A DNA stretch of 64,000 bases from Zingiber officinale (Eukaryota; Streptophyta; Magnoliopsida; Zingiberales; Zingiberaceae): NCBI RefSeq assembly GCF_018446385.1, contig NC_055986.1:26274302-26338301 (forward strand). The letters run 5' to 3'. The translations under genes and the position numbers were made by a program. The notes below the pieces were generated by a model. The model saw only the letters and a program-made list of their open reading frames with translations. It did no database searches and was not told the origin of the DNA. Shown here one piece after another: positions 33,837 through 48,800 of this stretch. How positions within the stretch are numbered: the first letter of the stretch is position 1; each line of letters starts with the position of its first letter.

Positions 33837-36800
33837 ATGAACCCGCTGTGCTGCATTGCGCCTGTGTCGCTGGATCGGGGCGACCGGGATCCCTCGCCCA
33901 TGGTGGGGCTCAAATCCTCGAAGCCGTCGATTGGGGCGGAAAGCCCCACCAGGAATTCGTCGAGCAAGAAGTTGATCCAGGTCCCGGTGATCCTCTCGGA
34001 TTCCGACGCTGCTGCGTGTGTGGAAACGGAGGCTGAGGGGCTGGAGAGTGGGGATGGAAGGGGAGGGAGTGGGAATGGGGCGGTCGCAGGGGTAATATGG
34101 AAGTGGGTGAACTATGGGAAGGGGTGGCGGTCGCGATGGTTCGTGCTGCAGGATGGGGTGTTATCCTACTACAAGGTCCATGGACCCGATCGGATATCGG
34201 TTGGTTCGGCCAGGCGTGAATCTGGGGTCAGGGTTATCGGGGAGGAGTCGTTGAGACGGATGAGGAAGGAGCAGCAGTTGGGGATGGGGAGTGGAGGTTA
34301 CACTGGGCCGCGGTGGAAGCCATTTGGGGAGGTACATTTGAAGGTGAGATAGGGGCTTCTCTTTGTTCAGCAGTGAAGATTTGGCCTTTACCACATGTAG
34401 ATTGCCTTTTAAAGTTTTTTGCATCTTTTCTTTCCAGCGAATATTGGAGATTGATATTGATACTTCCAATAAATATCCTAGAAACATTGGCTTCTTAGAT
34501 ATTCAAATTCATGCTCCTACATAGCTTTCCATTGCTCTCTACATAGTTCAAATTCATTCCACTACTATTGATCCCCTCGATTAAAACACAAGACCTTTGT
34601 TGACTTGGGCATTTTCTTAGTAGTATAGGGCTGCTGAACTTTGAGATGCTGATGATACCTATAAATTCCTTATCTGCCTCCTCTAACTATTCATTGCTTT
34701 ATCAAAAGTTGCTTGGACTAGTGGTAACCAAATCAGATTCTGAAGGGTGAAATTCCAGTACGTATAACAATTACCGTTACCATTATTTGAGCTTTGCTTG
34801 CACTGTTGCATTACATATTTTGCTACCTTAAATTAAATACTTCTCTTCTCAATATCTTTGACATTAGCTTACTTTTGTCAAAACTAAAACACCTAAAGTA
34901 TGCTGCTCTCCCTGCTAACGGCTAAAAATTTGTCATCAGTACTTGCATTATAACGTTTAAGTCAGTCCTGCTACTTCCTCCTAAATCTTGAGCAGCCCCT
35001 GTCACTTCCTCCTGAACAATTAATGATATTTTCAGGTCTCTTCAGTTCGTGCCAGCAAGTCAGATGATAAAAGGCTGTATATTTTTACTGGTACTAAAAC
35101 TCTTCATTTACGGTGTGATTCTAGAGAAGATCGAACTGCATGGCTTGATGCTCTATTGTCTGCTAAGGATCATTTTGCTCCTTCACTGGCAATTAATGAA
35201 CCTGAACCTTCAGTGGAGGTTACTGTCTCAACTGATAAACTACGAGCAAAACTGATGCAGGAGGGACTAAGTGAAGCAGCAGTTAAGGAATGCGAGACTA
35301 TTATGCTATCTGAAGTCTCTGAGCTGCAGGACCAATTAAAATCCTTGCAACAGAGACATCTTATTCTACTTGATACATTGAGACAACTTGAGGTAAAATT
35401 TCACCCCTACATTCTTATAGAATAGTTGGGACAGCAGGCAAATGTTTAAATCACTTCTCAGGAAAGTTTTTGTGTGGGTGGCGTATTAGTTGTTTCTGTG
35501 AAAATGGTTGAGTCTGCTTGTTTCCAATTAATTGATATTTCAATTAGTTAGAAAGCTCTTTGACATATTAAGCCCCTATTCTGCCAAATCCATATCTCTT
35601 TTTGATCATTCATGATGATTATGTGTATGTCACATCTGACCCTTGCAGTTTTCAGCAGAACAAAGTGATATAAGTCTGAAACTAGAAATTGAGTGTCTAA
35701 TATAATTAGATTTGTTCTTAGAGTTAGAGTGATACAAGAGAAACATTCACCACAAAAGGGCTCTTCCAGTGGGATGAGTTTCATTCCAATATATAAGGAC
35801 ACCAAGGAACAATGACTTAGTAATGTGGGGCTAAAAAGCCTTTTCTTGCCTTGGATCTCACTTTAAAGCACTGACCTCAAGTGACGTATGACTACATTTC
35901 CCTCATTCTAGATCCTAAGTATGTCCGCATTACTCAGGCTTCATCACTATCCATCCAAGATCTAATACCATTGTGATGCAGGAGCCTTTTCACCACAACA
36001 GGATTAAATCCATTTGGTGAGCAAGACTTTTCCTATACATGGACACCGAGGACTCCATGAATCAGCAACAAGAATTTACAGCATAGCTTGATGCTTTTGC
36101 ACAGAATGTGATTTTAATAAAAAAAATATATTACTTTATTGATTTACTTGTACAAAGAATCAGGATGGGCTAAGTTCCAGGGAATATATGTGTGATTAAG
36201 ATTTTGACAAAAAGGATCACTATTTTTTACAGAATATCTTACTTTAAATATTTTTTTTATATTTATTTAATATGGAACCTAAACGTTCCAGTTAGGGCAC
36301 TTGCAATGGAGGTTTATATTGTGGGATTTATACTATAAACTCCCCACTATAAACCCCGCCCCCACTATATGGGTGGGGTTTATAATTTTTTTTATAAACC
36401 AGTCTCAAAATCTTGGGACCGGTTTATACTTTATTTTAAAAAAAAAAACCGAGGGTTTATGCTCTCCCTATTGACACGCGTGTGAGGGCAGCAGGCAGCA
36501 AGGGCCCTCTGCCCTATTTAATGTTTTTTATTTATATTTTTGTGAAACATTTATTTATTTTTATCAAATTATTATTATTACATAAATAAATATATAAAAT
36601 TTAAAATACTAATATAATTATAAATATTAAATTAAAATATTAATTAATATTATATATAGATGAAATTATAAATAAAGATAAGTGAAAAATATAAATAAAA
36701 ATAAATAAATTGACAGTGGGGTCGTAAAAAAGTTATTGGAGAGGTTTATGGTAGTGAAGAGAGGTTTTTAAAATGAGTAAGGTTTTTAACTTTTGATGTG

Positions 36801-39800
36801 CAGCGATGTGTGGAGCATTTACGATTGCGGATGCCCATAGAAAATATTTATGATTCTATAGATAACTATCTCATTTTTATTTTTAAAATATTTTAAAAAT
36901 ACTATTTTTGCTCTTCAATTGCCCACAACAGTTCCGTGAAATTATAACATTTATATTACCCTACCTTAAATTTGCATGAATTCGTGTTTCCACACCCATA
37001 ATTAGGGTTGTAAATGAAACAAATGTTCATAAACAAGCTTGGTGTTCGACTTGGTAACAGCTTGTTTATGTTCCTTCAATACACATAAGATCGATTAAAT
37101 GAACAAGCTTGAACAACTTATTAAACTAATCAAACAAGCTAGAACACATGTGTTCAGATCATTAATGTTCGTGAATAGTGTTCAACAACAAAACTCTTAT
37201 CAACATGTTAAATAAGTAAAGAAAGTTTCAAAATGAATAAATAAGTTTGTATTATCACGCTTAATAACTAAGCTTAATAATCAACCAAATAAGCTTAAAA
37301 TGTAAAAGTTTCAAACAATTAAACAAGCTTGAATTGAGAGCTCGATAACATCTAAACGAACCAAGCTCAAGCCAAGCTTGAACCAAGCTCAAGCCAATCT
37401 TGAACCAAGCTCAAGCTCATAAATAAGAAACCAAACTAAGCTTGAACAATCATTTCAATGACTTGGTTCATTTTAGTAGGGGTGAGTATTCAGTTACCGA
37501 ACCGAACCGAATTAACCGAACCAATTTTTTTTCAAACAAATCGAACCGAACTAATTTTCGATAAAAATCCAACCGAATCGAATTTTCAATAAAACCGAAC
37601 AAATCGAACCGATCAAACCGATTTTTTCTAAAAATTTGGTTGGTTGTAAAATTTATGATCTAAAAAATCGATTTGGCTCAAAAATTCGGTCTATTCGATT
37701 TAACCGAATAAAAAAATTCAAAACTGAACCCGAACCGAATTAATCGATTTTTTAGGAAAAAAAATGAATTTCCGAATAAACCGAACTGAATTTTTAAATT
37801 CGGTCGGTTTGATCGGTTTATTCGGTTTAATCGAACTTTTGCTCACCTTTACATTTTAGGCTCGACTTAGCTTGGCTTGGCTTGACTACCTTATCAAATA
37901 AACTTAAATACCACAAAGCTTGGCTCGTTTAGCCCCACCGGTAATGCTGCAAAGTTATAAGAAATTGATATACTTACTATTTAACAAATGTTGCTTGTCC
38001 TCTTCTCTAATTCTTTTCCATAAATTTGGTTATATTGTATATTTGCCAGTGTTCGAAATATCGCCCTAGGCGGCCGCCTAGGCATTGTGCGGCGACAGGC
38101 CGAGTCGGAAATCAGCCAGGTGGAAGACCTAGGCGGTCCTCGGCGGGCTTCGGCAGCCATCGCGAGCTTCGGCAGGCTCGGCGGGCCTAGGTATTTTAGG
38201 CATATTTTAGGTTTTTTAATACTAAATCGGATTTGCTGAGGCGCTTCGTCTTCTTTCATCGCAGATTCTTTGTCTTATCTCATCGCGGCGTGCTTCCGGT
38301 AAGTTTTTATTTTTTGTTTTTGTTAATTTATTTTTTTGTTTCTTTGTCGTCGCGACAACTCTCCGGCAACGCTGGATGTGTCGCAAGGCGTTAGAAGCCG
38401 CCGGAAGCGTGTCGGATGGGTCCGGCGAAGTCCTGCGTTGCTGTGCTTCTGGTTGCACCGAAAGCTTTTCGCGACGCTACTGGCGCCGCTGGAAGCAACG
38501 TCGGAGGCATCGGACTCGTCCGGCGACGCTTCCGGCGGCGTCGGTGGCCTCGCGCCGTCGCGCAATGGCGTTTTTTTTGTTTTGTAATTTTTTTTAGATT
38601 TAATAAATTAAAATAATTCCTAACTGGGATAATTTCAATAATAGGGTTCATAAAACCTAATAGGATAATAGGATTCAATAATAGATTTAATTTTTTTTAA
38701 TAAATATTATTAAATATTAATTTATATAACAGATTTAAAAAATTATAATAAATATTATCATTTATCAGATTTAAAAATAAAAAAAAATATTTAAAATTTT
38801 AAAAATTATAATACATATTATTAATTTATATAAATCATATTTATAAATTTTATATATTATTAATGTATATTAATCAGATTTATAAATATTAAAATTATAT
38901 TAAAAATTTAAAAATTCTAATAAATATTATTAATTTATATAAATCAGTTTTAAAAATATGAAAATTAAATTAAAATTTTAAAAATTCCAATAAATATTAT
39001 TAATTTAATAATTTATATATAAAACAGATTTAAAAATTTTTAAAAATATATTTAAAATTTAATTTTTTTAAACAAATATCTAATAAATTTTATTAATTAG
39101 ATTAAGATATATAAAAAAATATTCTCAGACTTGTTAATGCTATATTTTATTATTTTGTATCGTATGGTATAATTAAATTTTATTATCATGTTATGTTGTC
39201 ATATATAATTTTTTCAGGTTATCTGTTATCATAATGGCTAGCAATTCATCTTCGACAACATTTGTCACTCAACCCAAATCCGGGATTCTTAGAAGAAAGT
39301 CAACTGATATTGGATGGGAGTTTGGGATATTGATTGATCCTAAGAACCTCGACAAAATTAAATGCAAGTTATGTGGAAAAACAATGTCAGAGGGAGTGTA
39401 TAGGATAAAGGAGCACATTGGAAATATACCTGGAAATGTATCTGGGTGTCGAAAAGCATCTCAAGAAAATAAAGTTGTAGAGTAGAGGTGACTATTTCTC
39501 TATACGAAGAAGAAGGTCTTGAAATTGAAGGGATGGATGGAATTAAAAAACCTCTTCCACTTGGCCCCATGGAATCGGCAATTGCTTCAGAAAATGCAGG
39601 CTCCAATGGAAGTAAAGTGCTTCGCTAAAAAAATATAAATGAGGCTCTTTTCAAAGAGAGAACTCAGCAACTAATGGAGGCAGTGGGTCAATTTGGACGA
39701 GGATTCAAGCCTCCAACTCAATATCAACTTTGGAAGCCACTATTGAAAGCCGAAGTTGAAAGAACAAAACAATTGCTGAAGAAACATGAAAAAGAATGGG

Positions 39801-42800
39801 TAAAGAATGGATCCTCGATCATAACAGATGCATGGAGTGATAGAAAAAGAAGAAGCATCTTAAATTTGTGTGTTAATTGCAAGGAGGGTATTACATTTTT
39901 AGAGTCTAAGGAGTTTTCAGACAAGGCGCATACAACTGAACTTATTTTTGAGTATGTTGACAAGTGTGTTGAACAAGGAGCTTAGAATATTATTCAGATT
40001 GTAACAGACAATGCCACCAATAATATGGCTGTAGCTAAATTGATGAGTGAAAAGCGACCTGGGATTTTTTGGTGTTCATGTGCATCTCACACGGTTAATC
40101 TCATACTTGAATGTATTGACAAACTTCCATGATATAAAAAGGTTATTGAGCAATCCAAGTCTTTTACCATTTTCATCTATGTTCACCATAAGACTTTGTT
40201 ATTAATGAGAAGTTTCACGAAGAAGAGAGACATAGTCCGACCAGGAGTTACCAGATTTGCATCAAATTTTCTCACATTGTAAAGTTTGATTGAAAAAAAA
40301 GTTAATTTAAGGGTCATGTTTACAAGTGATACGTGGGAGAAATGTAAATGGTCAAAAACAAACAAAGGAAAATTGGCTTACTCTACAGTGATGAGCATGA
40401 GTTTTTGGAATGGTGTGACACTTTGTTTGAAAATATTTGCTCCTTTGGTAAGAGTTTTTCGATTGGTAGATGGAGATAGAAAACCATCGATGGGGTTTCT
40501 ATATGGGGAGCTTTTTCAAGCTAAAGAAGATATCAAGGTGGCTCTGAACAACGTGGAATCAAATTATTAGCCTATCATAGTTATTATTGAGTCAAAAATG
40601 AAGGATAGACTTGATACATTATTGCATACCACTGCTTTTTTGTTGAATTCTTATTTTTACTATAAAGATAGTTCTATTGCTCTTTATGAGGAGGTCGCAA
40701 CGGGGATTTTTGAATGTATGGAAACTTTACATGTCAATGAGTTAGATCTACAAGATACAATTATTAACAAGAAATTTCTAAAATATAGAGATAAGACTGG
40801 GTTATTTGGAAAAACATTGGCAGCAAAAGCATGTGAAAAAAATGATGATACATTTGATCCATGTGCATGGTGGAGTGCATACGGTGCTCACACACCTAAC
40901 TTGCTAAGGGTGACATTGAGGATACTTTCATTAACTACAAGTTCATCTGGGTGTGAAAGAAATTGGAGTACATTTGAAGGAGTAAGTTTTAAACTTTCAG
41001 TCTTTAATTAAATTAGCTATAATTTTTAACGTCTATACTCTATATTCAGGTACTAACTATAATATTTACTTTCTCTGTTTTTTTAGATTTATACAAAGAA
41101 AAGAAATAGGTTGGACAATCTAGTATTTGTCCAATTTAATGTTAGATTGTTGAACAAACAAAAAAGAGAAAAAGAAAGGAATGTCGATGTCCTTCTTGCA
41201 AAAGATGCTTCAAATGCACAAGGTCGGATTGTGGATGGTGGGGAAGATGATGAAGTTGAACTAGGTTCCGGACTCACTTAGCAAATGGTTGATGAAGCAA
41301 GTGGAGCAGATGAAAATCTACAACCCCGAAGATGCTCTAGAGTGAGAGAACTTCATGAAGATGATTTTGCATCCGAAGAAGAAGAGGAGAATCATAATAA
41401 TGATATTGAGTTTGTGTCTGATGAAGAACGAGTTATTGAAAATTATGGAGAAGAAGAAGTAGAATAAATATGAGTCTATAAGATTATTAGTTGTGTAATT
41501 TTGAACTCATTTTGTTAAGACATGATTTATGTTATTCAACAATTATATATTTTGTTGAATAACATAAATCATGTCTTAACAAAGGGGAGCCTTGGCGCAA
41601 CGGTAAAGTTGTTGTCATGTGACCAAAAGGTCACGGGTTCGAATCCTGGAAACAGCCTCTTGCAAAAAGCAAGGTAAGACTGCATACAATGGATCCTTCC
41701 CTGGGACCCCGCATGGCGGGAGCTTCGTGCACCGGGCTGTCCCTTCTAGTGGTTACTGGTTCATAATGCATTGTAATTTTGAATTGAACTATTGCTACTA
41801 TTTTCTAATGTTTTCCACCACTAAAGTTGTAGCTTATAGCAAGATTTTAAAATTCGAGTTGGATATATGTTCTACTGTTTACTACATGATTATGATAACT
41901 TACTGCATGTTCTACTGTTCAACTATTTCTTTTACTCGTATTTACTAAGTCTAGTATATTTCCTTTGCACAAAATTGTTAGTTTTCTTTTATAGTTTTTC
42001 ATTTTTTGGGATTGGAAAGTATGCATTTATTTCAACATACATAGTTAGATCTCCATTGCTATGAAATTGTTTAAGACAACATTTAGATTTGCATATGACA
42101 TTGTTCACAATCCACATAAAACAAGGGATATCGAGGAATCGGCCTAGCGGCGTCGAGTCCCCGCCTAGGCGGCCTAGGTGCTGGTCTGCCCCCCGACTAG
42201 CACCTAGCGAATTTTAGAACCTTGATATTTGCTTATAAATTGTTTTCTAAGTCTCTTCATATTTTCTATTTTTATGTTAAGGACAATTGTTTCTAACATT
42301 TTATAATGTTTCTTTTGTTTTGATTTCTCTTATCTTCTCTTTGTTATTCTTTTCTTTTCTTTTCTTTTCATTTTAGTTCCCTTTCTTTCCTTTTGTATTA
42401 TCTTTATCTTGGAGAAAAATCAAGTTACGTACCCTAGGTAGTCCCCTCTACCTATGTATATTATTAATCAATGCCAAAAAATTACAAGTAGGTTCTTGAT
42501 ATTAGTGTTATTTACAAGAGATGAAGCATTAGAAGATGCATATTGAGCTCAGATTAATGGACTCTTAAAGGAGGCAAAATAATTGGGCACCAATATGCTC
42601 TTACGTGGCTCTTGTGGATTTAGGAATCTCAGTAACTCGAGTTTTGAGGTACTTCTTATTATTTAGTTTCTCTGTGGCATCATCATAGAACTAGAAAGTT
42701 TTGAAAGCTCAATAGTAGGAAGTAATTAGGAGGTAGTCAAAGATTCAATAATTTAGAATTGAGGGGATCGTTTACCAATGGTTGATTGGTCCCTTGTGTA

Positions 42801-45800
42801 AAGAACTACATCAAGGAGGAGCAACCGATATAGTATCAATTGCATGGTGATCCCAATCTGCATGGGGGTGCTGTCCGAGGTTTGCTGAATAGCAAGTTGT
42901 GGTAGCACAAGGTAGCCTAGAAATAATAACCCTTCTGATCCAGAAGGTAGAATGTTTGTAGGTGGCAACAAAGGGAGTGACATGCAATGTGTATCACTCT
43001 TAGAGCCATATGAGGGAAAGTTGTAGTGGTATGCTTAAAGTGGCATTAGAGAGGTGCTCACAGTGAAGCTCTAGAGGTGTTGTTGGAGAATATTGCACGC
43101 AAGAGGTTTGACATAAGCAGAAGCTATGTTATTGGGCTTGGTGAAACCAGTGAGTAGTGCCTTCAATGTTTTGATGCTCAATTGCTAAGGAGGGAATAGT
43201 TTTTGATACCAACTTGAAGCTAGATGGACCAATTTTGTCAAAAATATTAGTCTCTGAAGGGATGATTTGAGGCTGATACCAACTATGAATTCATTGGATT
43301 TGTAGTGGATGTCAATAACAAGCCACTTCAGATATGGAAGAGCCTTCTAGGTGAAAAAGAGCTATTGGCGCATGGAAAGAGGAAGGGACCAAGCAAGGTA
43401 CCTAGGGCTCTGATATCATGTTATGTGGAAAAATCTAGATACCTCAGGAAGTCACCTCCTCGTATCTATATTATTAATCCATGCCAAAAATATAACTAAT
43501 TTCTTGATATTAACATACATATATGCCCCTAGGTTCACTACAATCTGTTCTTCTTTCTCCTTTTTTGGTTATTCAATTATTGAATAACTTGAGTTGATTG
43601 CTGATGTGTGGACTCATGGAAGGCTAGGGAGATGAGGGATTGAAGGTGGATTCTTCTGCCCCATGCAAGGAATGTGAAATGGGGAGGAGAATGGACGTGG
43701 ATACAGACACTAGCGCATTTCTTTAAGCCAATTGATGTTACAAACATAGGTAAAAGACTTAAGCAAGACATGAGAACAAAATTTGCTTTATCATATTATG
43801 TATTGTATCACATATCTTCCTGAATGTTTATAAATACTGTATGATAACTTGTATCTCTGGCTGATTGACTCTTTCATTGCAGACAGAGAAAGTTGAACTG
43901 GAGACCACAGTAGTTGATGAAAGAAAGGAACGTGAAGCACAACTAGGGATGGTCAACGGAAGATTTAGTGGTCAGTATGTCTAGGTTTTCTTGTGTGGAT
44001 ATTACTGATATAAAAGCCAAAAATTAAGTGTTATCTATAAATATCAGTAATAGTCTCATAAAATCAAGCACGACCATACAGAAACCTGCAATTGATTGAA
44101 CAAAGGTCTAAGTGCTAGATTGCCAGTAATTTTGCAGATTGTAATCTTGTTTATTATGTTAAATGACATTTTCCTTTGGCAATATATGTTGTCATGGTAA
44201 TTTCCATTACTTCATGGGTTTAGGATCTGAATAATCTATTATGGTGTGGTTACTTGATGATGCTGTTTATAATTGTTTTAAACTAAACCCCTCAATTTTT
44301 TCTTCTCATGTTTATTAGCTAGCCTAAATATAGTGAATATCTCACAGATTTGTCCACCTCCCCTCTTTCTCTAAAAAATGGTAAATATTTGTCTGTGTGC
44401 TTAGAAAAAAAGACTCTAATGGTATTTGGTTCATTCAATCTAATATAAAATACATTTTAATCTTGTGAAAACTCAGATTATATTAGGTAATTGACATATT
44501 TTCTGAATAATAGTTAATTAATCTTTTGGATGCATGCTATTGTCATGGACATATATGATAAAATTAATATATTAAAAGGTACCGTATGATTTATCAACTT
44601 TTGAATGACAGATATGCAATTTCCAAAATTTAGAAGTCATGAAGTGTTTGTGCAAAAAATTTGTTCTTTCAATTCTTTAATATGGAAAGTGAACTTGAAT
44701 TCTTGACTAGATATTCTTTTAAAATGTAGAGAAGAAATATTTAACTTAAGCAGCATATTGTTGAGCCAAGGGTGTAGTGGTGTGCAAGGAAAAAAAAGGT
44801 GAATAGCCAACACAATTTATAAAGTTATGGTGTGAAGCCAAGTGTTCCCGTACTCAAAAGTGTTTGTAAGCTTTTCACCAATAGAAAAAGTTTGTCAAAG
44901 CTGACAATAATGACTTTAGATGTTAGCAGTGGAAACATTTCTACATTGTTTTATCCCTTCAATTTTTTTTTTCTTTTCCTTATGGTGTCCAAAAGTGTCT
45001 GCTTTTATTTTATCATTGAACCTGCAGCTTAATTTCTTAAGTTCCCATTATCTACAATACCCTTAGCACAAACATCAAGATCCAATATGTGAGTAGCTGT
45101 TGCTTTTTAAGGTGACAGCTGACTATTGCTGGAATTTTTAGATTGAAAAATCAACTACTCTTTTATTTGAAAGTTGAAACACTTCATTTTGGATGGACTT
45201 GTGGCTTTGCATTTCTAAAAAGTTCTCGATCCTTTTCAGATTTCTATTCCATTATCTCAGAGGGCACAGCAACCGACTCTGAAGTCGACAATGAAAGTCA
45301 AGGCGCTGATGTCGATACAGATGAAGATGATGGAACATACTTTGACACAAGGGACTTTTTATCTGCTGAGTTACTAAGAAATACTTCTTACCGTAGTAGG
45401 GAAGCCATGGGTAATGGTTGTGTTGTGTCAGCCTGTAGTATTGAGTCCACATTTCCTGACAATTGTCAAGATATGGTTCTTGGAGTCAGAAGAATTGAGT
45501 ATCCCTATGTTGAGAGGAGGAACAAATTGCCTGAGCCAAAGGAAAAAGAAAAGCCTGTTGGCTTGTGGTCGATAATTAAAGAGAATATTGGGAAGGATCT
45601 TTCTGGTGTCTGTCTTCCAGTTTACTTCAACGAACCACTTTCTTCCCTCCAGAAATGCTTCGAGGATCTTGAGTATTCCTACCTGGTTGATCGGGCATTA
45701 GAGTGGGGCAGACAGGTTTGATTATTGTCAGTTAAAATTTTTATTTGGATAATATTCTAATCTGATTGCTTAGGTTATTGTTTGTTAGACATGATATTAT

Positions 45801-48800
45801 GCTAAAATTTAGACCCCTGAAATTTTTCTAGAAGTTAAATTGACTACCTAATCGTTGGTTTTGTCCATTAAATATTTTTAATAGAATCCTATGTACAAAG
45901 AATTAACCCATAGTTTTTTGTTGGAACTAGCAATTGTAATTTTAAGCAACCTTGCTGGTGGTTGAAATGTGGTGCTAATATATCTAAGAGTGGAAAGTTT
46001 GTATTGTTGTTTATAATACCTTCTTTGATGAAAGGTTTATTGCAGCTTTCTTTTTCTTTGTTTAGCAATTCACCAAATAATTTTCTACATTTTGCATGCA
46101 TTAGTGCTTGTTAGCTAAACTTATTGTTCAAGGTACTTCCTAGCAAATTTTGTATGATTTTTATTAGTTAATAAATATATATAAATTGATCAGTTCCCAA
46201 AGTGCTTAGATTTTTTGTATAGGTTGCTTATCACATCTTTATTGCAGTGGTGACCAAAGAGCACCTTTGTGTGTTTGAACCCTCTCTCGTCCTTTTTATT
46301 ATATTTTCTGTCTATTTTACAATTATGTTAATGTTCACGCAAACCTTTTGGATCTTTGACTTATCTTTTTTTTTTATCCTACACTTTTATAAACCTACAA
46401 TTGAGTAATATGCCTGGATGTCTAATAGATGGAAATATTATCTATTGAGTCTATAATTGATCCATTATAGCATAACTTGATGCCAACTCAATGTTCCACT
46501 TTTGTGCTCATTCAGCACAAGATATAAGCGGAAAGATGTATGCATCATATTGTTGGCCACTTTTTCGTTTTACCACTTCATCTACCAATTAGTTGTCATG
46601 GTATGAGTAGAATTTTGTTGAACCATTAGCTATATTTAAAGTTGTTGTGCTCAAAGGATATTCACATATCTCCATAATGACATGATATTGTCCATTTTGG
46701 GTCTAGGCCCTCATGACTTTGCTCTTGGACTCTATCAAAAAAGCCTCATACTAATAGAGATATCTTACATCCTTTTAAACTCATGATCTTTTTCTAAATC
46801 TTTCCAATGTGGGACTTTGATTGAATCCCAACAATCCTTCCCTCAAACGAAGGACCATCATTACTCTCATGGTTTAGGTCTCTTTACGAGCATCCGGTCA
46901 CCCTTCACTTGCTTGGGCCTCCTCGCAAGCATTCGGTCACCCTGAACTGCTTCGGGCCTTCTCCTGACCTGCTCTGGGCCTTCCCGCGAGCATGTGGTCA
47001 TCCTGACTTGCTTCAAGCCTTCTCCGCGAGCATTCGATTATCCTGACCTGCTCCAGGTCTTACCCGCAAGTATCTGATCACCCTGACCTGCTCTGAACCT
47101 CCCCACGAGCATCTGGTCACTCTGACCGATTCCGGGTCTCCCCGTGAGCATCTAGTCACTTGATCTACTCCGGACCACCCCGCGAGCATCCGGTCATCCT
47201 AACCTACTCCGGGTCTCCCAACCTACTCCAAACCTCCCCGTGAGCATCTAGTCACCTTGACCTACTTTGGGCTTCTCTGTGACTTCGTTCAAGGCCACCC
47301 CACATGACATATGGTCTGGACCATGACTTTGATACCATTTGTTGTGTCAAAAAATGTTCACATATTTCCACAATGACATGATATTATCTACTTTGGGCCT
47401 AGGCCCTCATGACTTTGCTTTTGGGCTTTACCCAAATGACCTCATGTCAATGGAGATATCTTATATCCTTTTAAACCCATAATATTTTTTCAAATCTTTT
47501 CAATGTGAGACTTTGATTGAATCCCAACAATCCATGATTCTTGTGATACAATAGGTTTACAATAATTCCTATAAATAGTGCCTAAATCTCAAACCCGATT
47601 AAATCGTAATAGAATTTTATTATGAAAAATTGAGAATTATGTTATAAAAAATCGTAACAAAATTCTGTTATAAAAAATCATAACATAATTATGTTACGAA
47701 AAACCTTAACAGATTTTTCTTCCATGATATTCATCGCATTGACCTTCATCCAAATATGAGTCACCCATCAACAATCTTCACCTTGACCAATATTCACCCC
47801 TTCGAAGAACACGAGTATCTGAACAAAACTTCTCGATCTCTGGGTCTGGGCTTCTTTCCTCTAGCATCTAGAGATATGAATCAAGTTCAAGCAATGCTTA
47901 CACTTCTCTGTGGTCATTGCTTTGTTAACATGTCTGTAACATTGTCTGTGAATTTTCTCAAGTTGAATTTTTTTGGAAGCAATTAACTCTCTTATCTTGT
48001 GAAACATCACATCAATATGCTTGGTTTTCGCATGATACACCTGATTCTTTATCAAATAGATAGCACTCTGGCTATCACATAACAATTTGACTTCACCTTG
48101 CTGAACACTTGTTCTCTAACCAACCCTATAAGTCATAAAGTTTCCTTCACTGCTTCAGTTGCTGTCATGTACTCCGACTCCGTAGTAGACAATGCAACAA
48201 TATATTATATCATAGATTTCCAACAAATAGGTTCTCCTGCCACAGTAAACGCGTATCCTATAGTAGACTTCCTGTCTTCTAAATCTCTTACATAGTTTGT
48301 ATTTATGTATCCAATAACTGAAGGATATTCCGGTTGTCTACTGAACATGATGACATATGCCATAATCAGTTGTATTTTTCAAGTATTTGAAAATTCACTT
48401 CACTACATCCCAATGTGGTCGATCAGAATTTGAGAGAAACTTGCTTATCATACTTGCGCCAAATATGGTCTCGTGCAAACCATGGTATATATCAGACAAT
48501 CAACTGTACTGGCATAAGAAATCTTTGACATCTCTTGGATCACGTTATCCGTCTTTGGATTGTGTACTTGATAACTTGAAGTGATGCGCCAGAGGTGTGC
48601 TACTTTGCATTCTTCATGTTGAACCTATCCAGCACCTTCTCCACATAGCTACGTTGAGACAACCATAATTTCTCTGCAGCTCTATCCGTGTGAATCTCTA
48701 TCCCAAGAATCTTCTTAGTTTCTCCGAAATCTTTCATATCAAATTCCTTGCTCAGTAGTTTTTTTAATTTTTCGACCTCTTTTATCTTCTTCGCAACAAT

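Larger units (their letters stand above)
38047..42224 (+). mobile_element. 4.2-kb hAT (Ac-type) transposon in ORP intron 2
   Basis: Terminal repeats CAGTGTTCGAAATATCGC and, inverted, CAAGGTTCTAAAATTCGC (14 of 18 match). Exact 8-bp target duplication ATATTTGC at 38039-38046 and 42225-42232. Subterminal CCTAGGCGGCCGCCTAGG-like motifs at both ends. It contains a degenerate transposase gene (39234-41467), a GC-rich stretch at 38340-38590 that may be its 5' exon, a 30-bp-arm hairpin and a SINE in its 3' end. Confidence 0.9.

Noticed and set aside
32960-33967. Overlapping minus-strand frames in the ORP leader and first exon
   Set aside because: GC-rich shadow frames antisense to a real gene; no domain or splice pattern of their own.
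41584-41660. tRNA gene
   Set aside because: A and B boxes are present but the rest is the body of an Au-type SINE, and no cloverleaf closes.
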